From: Burkholderia puraquae | GTDB taxonomy: Bacteria; Pseudomonadota; Gammaproteobacteria; Burkholderiales; Burkholderiaceae | NCBI RefSeq assembly: GCF_002099195.1 | Contig: NZ_NBYX01000027.1 | Coordinates: forward strand, 22,299 to 86,298 | Direction: 5' to 3' | DNA: 64,000 bases | Shown here: piece by piece, positions 26,605 to 35,292 of the stretch | Position numbering within the stretch: position 1 is the first letter of the stretch | Layout: every line of letters starts with the position of its first letter | Notes under the pieces: model-generated | What the model was told of the DNA's origin: nothing | Seen by the model: the letters and a program-made list of their open reading frames with translations, nothing else | The model's database searches: none | Position numbers and translations under genes: made by a program

Positions 26605-27738
26605 TCACGCTCGTGCGCCGAGCCGCCAGAGCGACGTGACCTCGGCGTGGCGTGCCGCGTGCAGCGGATCGCCGGCGTCCATCGACTTCGGGTGCGCGGG
26701 GCGAATGTCGTCGCGGCCGAGCACGACGAGGCCCGCTTCGTCGATCCATTGCAGCAGCGTGTCACGCGGCCGCAGGCCGAGGTGCTCGGCGAAATCGGAC
26801 AGGATCAGCCAGCCTTCGCCGCCCGGCGCGAGGTGCGCGGCGAGCCCCGCGAGGAAACCGCGCAGCATGCGGCTGTCCGGATCGTAGACCGCGTATTCGA
26901 TCGGCGCGCTCGGCCGGGCCGGCACCCACGGCGGATTGCAGACCACGAGCGGCGCACGGCCGGCCGGAAACAGATCCGCCTCGACGACCTCGACGCGACT
27001 CGCGTGGCCAAGCCGTTCGACGTTCTCGCGCGCACAGGCGAGCGCCCGCGGATCCTGGTCGGTCGCAACGACACGCTCAACGCCGCGCGATGCAAGCACG
27101 GCCGCCAGCACGCCGGTACCCGTGCCGATGTCGAACGCGAGCGACGTCGCCGGCAGCGGCGCGCGCGCGACGAGTTCGACGTATTCGCCGCGCACCGGCG
27201 AGAACACGCCGTAGTGCGGATGGATCGGCGCGCCGCCGAGCGCCGGGATCGGCACGCCCTTCTTGCGCCATTCATGCGCGCCGACGAGGCCGAGCAGTTC
27301 GCGCAACGACACGACCGACGGTGCGCCGCCGGGCCCGTACGCCTCTTCGCATGCGGCGCGCACGTCGGGCGCGCGGCGCAGCGGGATCGTGTAGTCGGCA
27401 TCGAGCGGGATCAGCAGCATGCCGAGCGTGCGGGCGCGCTGCGACTGCGCGAGACGATGCAGGTTGAATGCGTCGACGCCGGCCGCGGCTTTCGCCTTCT
27501 TCGGCTTGCGCTCGACACGGCGCGCCATCGCCTGCACGAGCTGGCGCGCATTCTGGAAGTCGCCCTGCCAGACGAGCGCGGTGCCCTCGCACGCAAGGCG
27601 GTAGGCCGCGTCGGCGGTGACGCGATCGTCGGCGGCCACCGCGCGCTTCGGCGGTTGCACGCCGGCTTCGGAGCGCCAGCGCACGGCATGATCGGCGCCG
27701 TCGGCGTCGGTCCAGTGGAAAACAGGGAAATCGGTCAC
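26605..27738 (-). CDS. Class I methyltransferase with NPPW motif (PrmC/RsmC-like)
   Basis: 377-aa predicted SAM-dependent methyltransferase. The catalytic half has LAFDIGTGTGVLAAVLASRG (residues about 200-219) and VVCNPPWVPARPS (about 267-279), the NPP(Y/F/W) motif typical of N-methyltransferases that modify glutamine side chains or bases. The first 190 residues are an unassigned domain. The start is GTG at 27738 (reading MTDFPVFHWTDADG). The target is unknown, but a protein or RNA amide/amine is likely. Confidence 0.8.
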   Translation of the reverse strand: MTDFPVFHWTDADGADHAVRWRSEAGVQPPKRAVAADDRVTADAAYRLACEGTALVWQGDFQNARQLVQAMARRVERKPKKAKAAAGVDAFNLHRLAQSQRARTLGMLLIPLDADYTIPLRRAPDVRAACEEAYGPGGAPSVVSLRELLGLVGAHEWRKKGVPIPALGGAPIHPHYGVFSPVRGEYVELVARAPLPATSLAFDIGTGTGVLAAVLASRGVERVVATDQDPRALACARENVERLGHASRVEVVEADLFPAGRAPLVVCNPPWVPARPSAPIEYAVYDPDSRMLRGFLAGLAAHLAPGGEGWLILSDFAEHLGLRPRDTLLQWIDEAGLVVLGRDDIRPAHPKSMDAGDPLHAARHAEVTSLWRLGARA

Positions 27739-27874
27739 GCGAACTCGGTTACGGTTGGCTTCAACGGCGGCGAGAATTCACCGCGCGGACCACACCATAC
27801 CGCGCTTTGCCCGACCCGGCAAAACGGGCGCCGCAACGCCCGCCCGAAAGCGTTCGCCGCGGCGCAATCGACGA

Positions 27875-28207
27875 TCAGGCCAGGTCGAAGGTTTCCGCAC
27901 CCGGCGCATCGCGCTTGACGGCCGCGATGCCGTTCTCGCGGCCCTGCACACTCTTGTACGTTTCGCTCGTGCCGATGACCTGATGGTTGGCGGCTTTCAG
28001 GTTGAACATCGGCTCGCCGTTGTGGGCAAGCTTCCGCTCGTAGCGCTCATCCAGCCGCGCATTTTCCCGCACGGACGCGATCCCGTTTCTCGCGCCGCCC
28101 TTCTCTTCGTACCGCTCGCTCGCGAGGATGATCTCGCCGTTCGCCGACTTCAGGTGGAAGTAGTACTGACCGTTCGTGGCTTTCTTGATCTCGAATTTTG
28201 CCGCCAT
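27875..28207 (-). CDS. YegP-like protein with two DUF1508 repeats
   Basis: 110 aa made of two tandem repeats: FEIKKATNGQYYFHLKSANG / EIILASERYEEKGGARNGIASV and then the second copy GEPMFNLKAANHQVIGTSETY / GRENGIAAVKR. This duplicated beta-alpha unit defines the YegP/DUF1508 family, of unknown function. AGGAGC precedes the ATG at 28207. It is a single gene. Confidence 0.9.
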   Translation of the reverse strand: MAAKFEIKKATNGQYYFHLKSANGEIILASERYEEKGGARNGIASVRENARLDERYERKLAHNGEPMFNLKAANHQVIGTSETYKSVQGRENGIAAVKRDAPGAETFDLA

Positions 28208-28360
28208 GTTTTGCTCCTGAAAGAATGTCCGGCCCTCGGACATCGGCAAGTGTAGGGGCAACCTCCGCGAAAATCGACACCACGCAACGATAAGCGTTAA
28301 AGACTGTCAGTTTGTCAATTTTCGGTGACATTTGAGCGACGTTGAGAGAAGCCACGCAAC

Positions 28361-28855
28361 CTAGCCGCCCCACCCCGGCATCGCGGGCATGCGCAGCGTG
28401 CCCGCGTCGTTGAAGTGCACGGTGCCGAGCACGCCGCCCGCGAGCCGGCCGCGCAGCGCATACGGCAGCTCGCCGTTCGCGGCCGCGCCGGGCAGGTTCC
28501 ACGCCTGCCGCGCGGCGGCGAAGGCCGACACGGAAACCGGCACGTCGAGCACGGCCTCGCCGAAGCGCGGCACGGTGCCCGAGCGATCGCTGACACCGCT
28601 CGCGAACGGCGTGCCGTTCAGGTCGAGCGCGACCGAGATGCCGTCGTATTCAATCGGCGCGTCGTTCGGGTTCTGCACGCGCAGCTTCAGGCTGAAACGC
28701 ATCTCGAGGCCCTGCCCGACGAGCGGGTCGAGCCCGGCGACCGTCACGCGCACCGGTTCGCGCGTCAGCCCTGCGCAGCCGCCGAGCAGGAGCACGGCGG
28801 CGAACAGCGGCAGCACGGCGCGCAGCGGCGCGATACGGAACAGGGTTCGTGGCAT
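28361..28855 (-). CDS. LEA14-like (water-stress) lipoprotein
   Basis: 164 aa. The lipoprotein signal ends in LLLGGCAGL (lipobox cysteine near residue 27), followed by a single beta-sandwich domain of the LEA14/WHy type (VTVAGLDPLVGQGLEMRFSL, LRVQNPNDAPIEYDGISVAL). Such proteins are anchored in the cell envelope and tied to desiccation or envelope stress in other organisms; the role here is unknown. The ATG at 28855 has GAGGAGG upstream. Confidence 0.85.
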   Translation of the reverse strand: MPRTLFRIAPLRAVLPLFAAVLLLGGCAGLTREPVRVTVAGLDPLVGQGLEMRFSLKLRVQNPNDAPIEYDGISVALDLNGTPFASGVSDRSGTVPRFGEAVLDVPVSVSAFAAARQAWNLPGAAANGELPYALRGRLAGGVLGTVHFNDAGTLRMPAMPGWGG

Positions 28856-29494
28856 GGGAGGGCCTCCTCGCGGCAGTCGGTGAGCGGATCGTCGCTGCAT
28901 TGTACCGAGCGCCTCATGCGCCGGGTTTCGTAGTTTTCGCGGCCACGCGAGATCGTTAATAGATTAAAACTACGAAAATACCAGCCCGACGGAAATCGCA
29001 TTAATGCCTTCCAGCATTCAATGAAGCACGGCGATTTCAATAGATGCAACTTCTAAATTTTTCGTTTCCTTTACCCAAAACCATCAAGTATATTTACGCA
29101 TCCTTCGAGCAAGCCGACAAACCTTGAAGCCGCATGACGGTGATTTTACGGAACGGCGACACGCGTTCCTGCCATCCCGCGGCCAGGCCCGGCCAGCCCC
29201 GTAGGTCGTCTGTTCAAGGGGATTGCGCGCCCGCACTGGGCGTGCAGTTCCGTGTCGTGCGCGCGAAATCAATTCAGTACAACACGCGCCCGGCCATTTT
29301 GAACCGGCAAGTTAACCGACATCCGGAAATCCAGAGGGGGCAGTAAACCATGATTACCTTCACGTAGTCGGCCGCCGTCTTTTCGAATAATCCGTCATTG
29401 GCATTTTCATCGCTGTTGATTAACGGCGAGGGGATTGTTTTTGCCGGCGTTTTCACAGCACTGAACGATTCTTTCAACAATCGAGGTTTCAGTC
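28856..29494. other. Long non-coding stretch upstream of the M1 peptidase
   Basis: About 640 bp without a supported gene. The part from roughly 28925 to 29100 is clearly richer in A+T than its neighbours and contains the 12-bp inverted repeat listed separately. The rest shows no strong promoter or terminator to me. Confidence 0.5.
28926..28977. repeat. 12-bp perfect inverted repeat
   Basis: TTTCGTAGTTTT (28926-28937) and AAAACTACGAAA (28966-28977) are exact reverse complements separated by 28 bases. It lies 71-122 bp upstream of the LEA-like gene start. No T-tract follows. Confidence 0.6.
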
Positions 29495-31663
29495 ATGTCG
29501 ATCAACATTCGCAAGATGCGTTACCTGCCGCTCGTCGCCGCACTCGCGCTCGCCGGGTGCGGCGGCGACGACGGCGGCGTGGGCTCGGCTTCCGCGCTCA
29601 GCTCCGCCGGCGCGCCGCACTCGGGCTCGTCGCCCGCCGTCACCGCGCCGCCAAGCGCATCCAACGTCGACAAGAGCGTGTCGCCTGTCGAATTGCCGGA
29701 CACCGTGGTGCCCGTGAACTACCGGCTGTGGTTCCGTCCGAACGACGCGCTGAACGCGTTCGACGGCCGCGCCGACGTCGAAATCAAGGTGCTGAAGCCG
29801 GTCAACAACATCGTGATCGCCGGCCACCGGATCAAGTTCACGAACGGCCGCATCACGCTGCAGCCGGGCAACATCCAGCTGATCGCGACGCCGCAGGACA
29901 AGGGCGACTTCTATCAGCTGCGCCCCGTCAGCGGCACGATCTCGCCGGGCAACTATTCGCTGCACATGGAATGGTCGGGCATCATCAACTTCAAGTCGTA
30001 TGACGATCCGGTCAACCACACCGGCGGCAGCTGCGGCGACGATCCGTATCCGGGCTGCTCGGCCGCGGAGGGCGTCTTCCGCGTCGACCTGAAGGGCACC
30101 GACGGCAAGACGAGCGGCGCGATCCTCACGCAGGGCGAAACCAACCTGTCGCGCCAGTGGTTCCCCGGCTGGGACGAGCCGGCGTTCCGCCCGACCTATG
30201 AAGTGACGGCCGAAGTGCCGCAGAGCTGGCGTGTCGTGTCGAACGCGGCCGAGAAGCCGTCGACCAACGTCGGCGGCGGCTACAAGCTCGTGCAGTTCGA
30301 GAAGACCCCACCGATGCCGTCGTACCTGCTGTTCTTCGGCGGCGGCATGTTCGACACCTACGAGGACGATTTCTCGAGCCCGCTGCCGGGCGGCAAGGGC
30401 GGCCTGCACCTGCGCGTGTTCACGCCGCCGGGCATGAGCGACTGGGCGAAGCCGGCGATGGACCGCACCAAGCAGGCGCTCGACTTCTACTACCGCTACA
30501 CGGGCATCGCGCTGCCGCTCACGAAGTTCGATACGGTGGCCGCGAACGACGCGTTCAAGGAGCAGAAGGACCTGAACTTCGGCGGGATGGAGAACTGGGG
30601 GTCGATCCTCGAGTTCGCCGACGACATCCTGCCGCAGCCGGGCCAGCCAATGTCGCACTACGGCAACGAGGTGCTGACGCACGAAGTCGCGCACCAGTGG
30701 TTCGGCGATCTCGTCACGACCGACTGGTGGGACAACGTGTGGCTCAACGAATCGTTCGCGACGTTCTTCGAGACGAAGACGACGATCCAGTTCTTCCCCA
30801 ACGAGTTCAGCTGGCTCGACCAGGTGAAGAACAAGTACCGCGTGATCAATCGTGACATCGGCCCGAACGCGTTCCCGGTCGCGCCGAACTTCAACGACTG
30901 GGCGTCGAACGACTTCGTGCTGAGCGCCAGCGCGTTCACGTACGACAAGGGCGGTCACGTGCTGAAGACGCTCGAGAACTATCTCGGCGAGCAGACGCTG
31001 CGCAAGGGTCTGCAGCAGTACCTGGTCGACTACTCGTTCGGCAACGGTACGCCGAAGCGCCTGTGGGATGCGCTGTCGAAGGAAAGCGGCCAGGCGGTCG
31101 GCCCGATCGGCGACAGCTACGTGCGTCAGACCGGCGTGCCGCTGATCTCGCTCGACACGCAGTGCGACCTGACGAAGAACCAGACCGTCATCACGCTGAA
31201 GCAGCAGCCGTTCCCGAACAAGAACGCGTATCCGGGCCTGCAATGGACGGTGCCGATCACGCTCGCGTACGGCCAGGGTCTCGCGAAACGCACGACGCTC
31301 GCGCTGAAGGATACGCAGACGCAGACGCGGATCGACGGCTGCACGGGCGTGGTCGCCGACCCGAGCGGGCTCGACTACTACGTCGTGAACTACAGCGACG
31401 CGGCCTGGAGCGGGCTGCTCACGCAGGTCAACGGCTCGACCGATCCGGTGCTGCTCGCGAACCTGAAGAGCGAGGCCGCGCTGCTCGTCGCGAACAACCT
31501 CGCGCCCGCGTCGCGCTCGACGTCGATCGGCTCGGTCGCTTCGCCGGCTGCAATGAAGCTGCGCCAGACGCCGACCTTCGGCGGCATCGAGCCGGTGACG
31601 AAGGAACGCCCGGCACGCCAATACCAGGGTCTCTTCAAGCCGCGCAAGGTAGTGACGCAGTAA
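29495..31663 (+). CDS. M1-family metallopeptidase, lipoprotein
   Basis: 722-aa zinc aminopeptidase with an N-terminal lipoprotein signal (MSINIRKMRYLPLVAALAL then AGCGGDDGG, lipobox Cys near residue 22), so it is envelope-anchored. The exopeptidase motif GGMENWGSILEF (GAMEN-like) lies near residue 364. The zinc site HEVAHQWFGDLVTTDWWDN...NESFATFFE supplies two His, the catalytic Glu and the distal Glu (HEXXH-X18-E). The tail (about 540-700) has the beta-sandwich seen in M1 enzymes. Substrates are peptides at the cell surface or in the periplasm. A terminator follows at 31735. Confidence 0.92.
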   Translation: MSINIRKMRYLPLVAALALAGCGGDDGGVGSASALSSAGAPHSGSSPAVTAPPSASNVDKSVSPVELPDTVVPVNYRLWFRPNDALNAFDGRADVEIKVLKPVNNIVIAGHRIKFTNGRITLQPGNIQLIATPQDKGDFYQLRPVSGTISPGNYSLHMEWSGIINFKSYDDPVNHTGGSCGDDPYPGCSAAEGVFRVDLKGTDGKTSGAILTQGETNLSRQWFPGWDEPAFRPTYEVTAEVPQSWRVVSNAAEKPSTNVGGGYKLVQFEKTPPMPSYLLFFGGGMFDTYEDDFSSPLPGGKGGLHLRVFTPPGMSDWAKPAMDRTKQALDFYYRYTGIALPLTKFDTVAANDAFKEQKDLNFGGMENWGSILEFADDILPQPGQPMSHYGNEVLTHEVAHQWFGDLVTTDWWDNVWLNESFATFFETKTTIQFFPNEFSWLDQVKNKYRVINRDIGPNAFPVAPNFNDWASNDFVLSASAFTYDKGGHVLKTLENYLGEQTLRKGLQQYLVDYSFGNGTPKRLWDALSKESGQAVGPIGDSYVRQTGVPLISLDTQCDLTKNQTVITLKQQPFPNKNAYPGLQWTVPITLAYGQGLAKRTTLALKDTQTQTRIDGCTGVVADPSGLDYYVVNYSDAAWSGLLTQVNGSTDPVLLANLKSEAALLVANNLAPASRSTSIGSVASPAAMKLRQTPTFGGIEPVTKERPARQYQGLFKPRKVVTQ

Positions 31664-31734
31664 CGGTGCGCATCCGGCCGGCGCCGCGCAGCCTGCGGCT
31701 GCCGGCCGGCGTACCGGCTTCTCCGACCTTTGAC

Positions 31735-31760
31735 GGGCCTCGCGAGCGAGGCCCTTTTTT
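31735..31760 (+). terminator. Intrinsic terminator after the M1 peptidase
   Basis: An 8-bp perfect stem (GGGCCTCG / CGAGGCCC) with a 4-base loop is followed by six T residues. Confidence 0.9.
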
Positions 31761-31807
31761 ATGCCCGGCGTCGGCACGGCCCCGCGACGCGACGCCCGCC
31801 GGCACCG

Positions 31808-32728
31808 TCATGACCACGCGGCATCCCACGCCGGCTGCGCGAACCAGGTCGCGAGGAACGCGACGAGCCGCGACGCGCGTGCGGTGCCGCGCGCCTGCTG
31901 GCGCAACACGTGGATCGTCGCCTGCTCGGGCGCCGCGGCGAACTGCGGCAGCACCGCGCGCAACCGTCCGTCGCGCAGCGCGTCCCCCGCGAGCCAGGTC
32001 GGCAGGTGCGCGAGACCCAGTCCGTCGATCGCGGCTTCGAGCAACGCTTCCGAATGATTGCTGCGAAACCGCGGCTGCGCCGGCACGTGGCGGCGCTCGC
32101 CGAAGCGCCACGCGCCCGGCGGCGGCGCACCGTGCCACGCAAGGCAGTCGTGGCCGGCGAGCGCGTCGGGCGATTCCGGCTCGCCGCGCCGCGCGAGATA
32201 CGCCGCGCTCGCGCACAGCACGCGCCGCTGCTGCGCGAGCACGGTCGCGACGAAGCGTGTGTCCTCGAGCGGGCCGATGCGCACCGCGAGATCGACGTCG
32301 GAGCCGAGCCGCGCGCCCTGCAAGTCGACCATGCTGTCGGTCAGCACCAGGTCGACCTGCAGCGCCGGATGACGCTGCATGAACACGGCCAGCGCGGCCA
32401 TCAGGTGACGCCGGCCGAACGGCGCCGGACAGTCGACGCGCAGCAGCCCGCTCGGCTCGTCGTGCTGGCTGTGCAGGTCTTCCTGCAGGCCGCGCAGCTC
32501 GGCCAGCATCCGCGTCGCGCGCCCGTACAGCAGCTGCCCGGCCTCGGTCGGCCGCAACGCATGCGTGGTGCGATGCAGGAGACGGATGCCGAGCTGCGTC
32601 TCGAGCCGGTCGATGCGCCGCGTGACCGACGACGCGGCGATACCCAGCCGGCGTGCGGCTGCCGAGAAGCTCTGCTGGTCGACCACGTCGACGAACAGCG
32701 CCAGATGCGGGGAAAGGAAATCGTCCAT
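31808..32728 (-). CDS. LysR-family transcriptional regulator
   Basis: 306 aa. The N-terminal helix-turn-helix (about residues 4-63) includes FVDVVDQQSFSAAARRLG and ASSVTRRIDRLETQLGIRLL. The C-terminal effector domain starts near residue 90 and is of the CrgA-like branch. It is divergent from the quinone oxidoreductase gene, 161 bp away, and probably controls it in response to a small electrophile or quinone. Confidence 0.9.
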   Translation of the reverse strand: MDDFLSPHLALFVDVVDQQSFSAAARRLGIAASSVTRRIDRLETQLGIRLLHRTTHALRPTEAGQLLYGRATRMLAELRGLQEDLHSQHDEPSGLLRVDCPAPFGRRHLMAALAVFMQRHPALQVDLVLTDSMVDLQGARLGSDVDLAVRIGPLEDTRFVATVLAQQRRVLCASAAYLARRGEPESPDALAGHDCLAWHGAPPPGAWRFGERRHVPAQPRFRSNHSEALLEAAIDGLGLAHLPTWLAGDALRDGRLRAVLPQFAAAPEQATIHVLRQQARGTARASRLVAFLATWFAQPAWDAAWS

Positions 32729-32889
32729 TCAGGGCCTTCGGATTTGGCTATGCGTTTATCGCAAAGCAATCATCCGCCTTTGCACGTTTCCGCGTCAAAC
32801 CGGGCCGACTAGACTCCATTCATCCTTTTCACCCGCTGCACGCGCCGGCCCGCCCAGCCGCGGGGCAGCCATCCGTCACGGAGATCATC

Positions 32890-33867
32890 ATGCGCAGCAT
32901 CCGCTTCGACGCCCCCGCCGCCGACATCGAGTCGCTCGACGCGCGGGTCAGGGAAATCGACACGCCCGAACCGGCCGACGGCCAGATGCTGATCGAGGTG
33001 CGCGCGGCCGGCGTGAACCCGAGCGACGTGAAGGCCGCGCTCGGCCGCATGCCGCACGCGGTGTGGCCGCGCACGCCCGGGCGCGACTGGGCCGGCATCG
33101 TGCGCAGCGGCCCGGACGGCTGGATCGGCGCGCCGGTGTGGGGCTCGGGCGGCGATCTCGGCGTGCATCGCGATGGCTCGCACGCGGAGTGGCTCGTGCT
33201 CGACGCGGCCTCGGTGCGCCGCAAGCCCGCCGTGCTGACGCTCGACGAAGCGGCCGGCGTCGGCGTGCCGTTCGTCACCGCGTACGAAGGCTTGCGCCGC
33301 GCCGGCATGCCGACGGCCGACGACGTCGTGCTCGTGTTCGGCGCGAACGGCAAGGTCGGCCAGGCCGCGATCCAGCTTGCGAGCGCACACGGCGCGACCG
33401 TGATCGGCGTCGAGCGCAGCGCCGGCGGCTATCGCGGCCACGCATCGGGCAACGTGCACATGATCGACGCGTCGAAAGAACCGGTGGCCGACGCGGTGCG
33501 TGCTGCGACCGGTGGCCACGGCGCGGACATCGTCTACAACACGGTCGGCAGCCCGTACTTCGAAGCGGCGAACGCGTCGATGGCGATCGGGGCGCGGCAG
33601 GTCTTCATCTCGACGATCGACCGCAGCGTGCCGTTCGACATCTTCGCGTTCTATCGCGGCCAGCACACGTTCGTGGGCGTCGATTCGCTGCAGCTCGGCG
33701 CCGCCGCGGTCGCGCAGATCCTCGACACGCTCGCATCCGGCTTCGGCAACGGCACGCTGCGCCCGTTCCCGATCGGCGACGACTACGTGTACCCGCTCGA
33801 GCGCGCGCACGACGCCTATCGCGCGGTGCTGGCCGGTGCGCGCGAGCGCGTCATCCTCAAGCCCTGA
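32890..33867 (+). CDS. Zinc-type quinone oxidoreductase (MDR alcohol dehydrogenase family)
   Basis: 325-aa medium-chain reductase. The GroES-like N-terminal domain has GVNPSDVKAALG and the NADPH-binding half has VLVFGANGKVGQAAIQLASAHG (residues about 141-162) in place of the usual AxxGxxG loop. It lacks the zinc-ligand cysteines of alcohol dehydrogenases, so quinone/enone reduction is likelier. Regulated by the divergent LysR gene, probably. Followed by a short XapX-like membrane protein gene 24 bp downstream. Confidence 0.88.
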   Translation: MRSIRFDAPAADIESLDARVREIDTPEPADGQMLIEVRAAGVNPSDVKAALGRMPHAVWPRTPGRDWAGIVRSGPDGWIGAPVWGSGGDLGVHRDGSHAEWLVLDAASVRRKPAVLTLDEAAGVGVPFVTAYEGLRRAGMPTADDVVLVFGANGKVGQAAIQLASAHGATVIGVERSAGGYRGHASGNVHMIDASKEPVADAVRAATGGHGADIVYNTVGSPYFEAANASMAIGARQVFISTIDRSVPFDIFAFYRGQHTFVGVDSLQLGAAAVAQILDTLASGFGNGTLRPFPIGDDYVYPLERAHDAYRAVLAGARERVILKP

Positions 33868-33890
33868 CGCCGGACCACACGGAGACCGCC

Positions 33891-34043
33891 ATGCTGGATT
33901 ACGTGACTTCGCTCGCGGTGGGCCTCGGCGTCGGCGTGCTGTACGCGCTGCTGCACGTGCGCTCGCCGGCCCCGCCGCTCGTCGCGCTCGTGGGCCTGCT
34001 CGGAATGGTGATCGGCGAACGCGCGATCGCGCTGCTGCGCTGA
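33891..34043 (+). CDS. XapX-domain small membrane protein
   Basis: 50 aa, mostly two hydrophobic helices: MLDYVTSLAVGLGVGVLYAL and PPLVALVGLLGMVIGERAIAL. The LGVGVLYALLHVRSPAPPLVAL core fits the XapX (DUF1427) family. The gene has GGAGA upstream of the ATG and follows the quinone oxidoreductase gene, so the two are co-transcribed. Function is unknown. Confidence 0.8.
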   Translation: MLDYVTSLAVGLGVGVLYALLHVRSPAPPLVALVGLLGMVIGERAIALLR

Positions 34044-34066
34044 CGAGTCGATGCGGCGCGGGTGTG

Positions 34067-35092
34067 CTAGCGGTCGTCGCGCCGGCGGAACGCCCACCAC
34101 GCGGCGAGCCCCGTGAAGCCCGCGACGAGCAGCACCATCAGCCAGAAGCCGTGCTTGTTCTCCGAGAACGGCACGCCGCCGACGTTCATTCCGAAGAAGC
34201 CGGCGACGATGTTGATCGGCAGCGCGATCACGGTCACGAGCGTCAGCGTGAACAGCGTCCGGTTGTTCTGCTCGTCGAGACGCGAACCGATCTCTTCCTG
34301 CAACAGCTTGATCCGCTCGTTGAGCCCCGCCAGATCGGCGAGCACCAGCGAAAACTCTTCGGTCGACTCGCGCAGCTCCTGCACGTCCTCCATGTGCAGC
34401 CACGCGGGCGGCTTCGCGAGCAGCCGGAAGATCGACCCGGGCTCGGGCGCGAGCATGCGCTGCAGGCGCGTCAGCGTGCGGCGCATCGCGCCGAGCTCGA
34501 TGCGGCTCGACGTGAGCCGCTGCGACAGGAAGCGGTCCTCGATGCGGTCGACGTCGATGCTCGTGCGCCGCATGATCTGGATCAGCAGGTCGGCCTGGTC
34601 GCGCAGCAGGTGCACGAGCAGTTCAGCAGGCGACCTGAACTGCTCGCCGTCGCGCACGCATGCGCGCAGCGTGTCGACCGAGCGCAGCGGCTTGAGCCGC
34701 GCGGTGACCATGATGCGCCGTTCGACGTGGACGAACAGCGTCGCGATCTCCGATGGTGTGAGTTCGAGGTTGAACATCACGTCGTTGACGATCGCGCGCA
34801 ACGCGCCGTCTTCCTGCTCGATGCGTGTCGAGCGCGACCCTTCGTGGAGGAATTCGAAAAAGCTGTCGGGCAGCCCGAGGTGCGTGCGCATCCAGCGCTC
34901 GCTCGCGCCGTGCGCGAGATTGAAATGCAGCCAGACGAAATCGTCCGACGCGGCATCGTGCTCGCGGCACGTACGCAGCCACGCGGCAGCCGCGTCCGCA
35001 TCGAGCGTCGCGCCGGATCCGCCCGGAACGAAGCGGAATCCGCACACCATGCCGGACGTATCGGCGCCGTAAGTCTGTACGATCAGGTCCAT
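34067..35092 (-). CDS. CorA-family divalent cation transporter (ZntB-like)
   Basis: 341-aa inner-membrane protein. A long N-terminal cytosolic domain is followed by two C-terminal transmembrane helices; the loop signature is GMN in INIVAGFFGMNVGGVP, typical of CorA/ZntB channels. The conserved segment LQEEIGSRLDEQNNRTLFTLTLVTVIALP precedes helix 1. CorA carries Mg2+, ZntB effluxes Zn2+; sequence alone favours the ZntB branch slightly because of the short length. The ATG at 35092 (MDLIVQTYGADTSG) was chosen since upstream sequence is unlike the family. Confidence 0.88.
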   Translation of the reverse strand: MDLIVQTYGADTSGMVCGFRFVPGGSGATLDADAAAAWLRTCREHDAASDDFVWLHFNLAHGASERWMRTHLGLPDSFFEFLHEGSRSTRIEQEDGALRAIVNDVMFNLELTPSEIATLFVHVERRIMVTARLKPLRSVDTLRACVRDGEQFRSPAELLVHLLRDQADLLIQIMRRTSIDVDRIEDRFLSQRLTSSRIELGAMRRTLTRLQRMLAPEPGSIFRLLAKPPAWLHMEDVQELRESTEEFSLVLADLAGLNERIKLLQEEIGSRLDEQNNRTLFTLTLVTVIALPINIVAGFFGMNVGGVPFSENKHGFWLMVLLVAGFTGLAAWWAFRRRDDR

Positions 35093-35292
35093 CGTGTCGA
35101 AGGTCGTGCGGCGCGCCGCGCATAGCGGGTCGCGAGCCCGCGCCGGGAAAGGAAAGGAAACGTATGCCCGACGGGCATGACGCGCCGGTGACAGCGTCAC
35201 GCCGCATCATACCGGCCGATTCGGTGCGCCCAAAAGCAACGCGCCGCCCAACGGGCGGCGCAGGTACGGCGGGTCGACACGCGCAGGACGCG

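Noticed and set aside
29489..31777. A 762-codon - strand frame opposite the M1 peptidase
   Set aside because: Antisense to a gene with HEXXH and GMEN motifs; no coherent domain of its own.
33471..33867. A second alcohol-dehydrogenase-like frame
   Set aside because: It is just an alternative frame of the quinone oxidoreductase gene.
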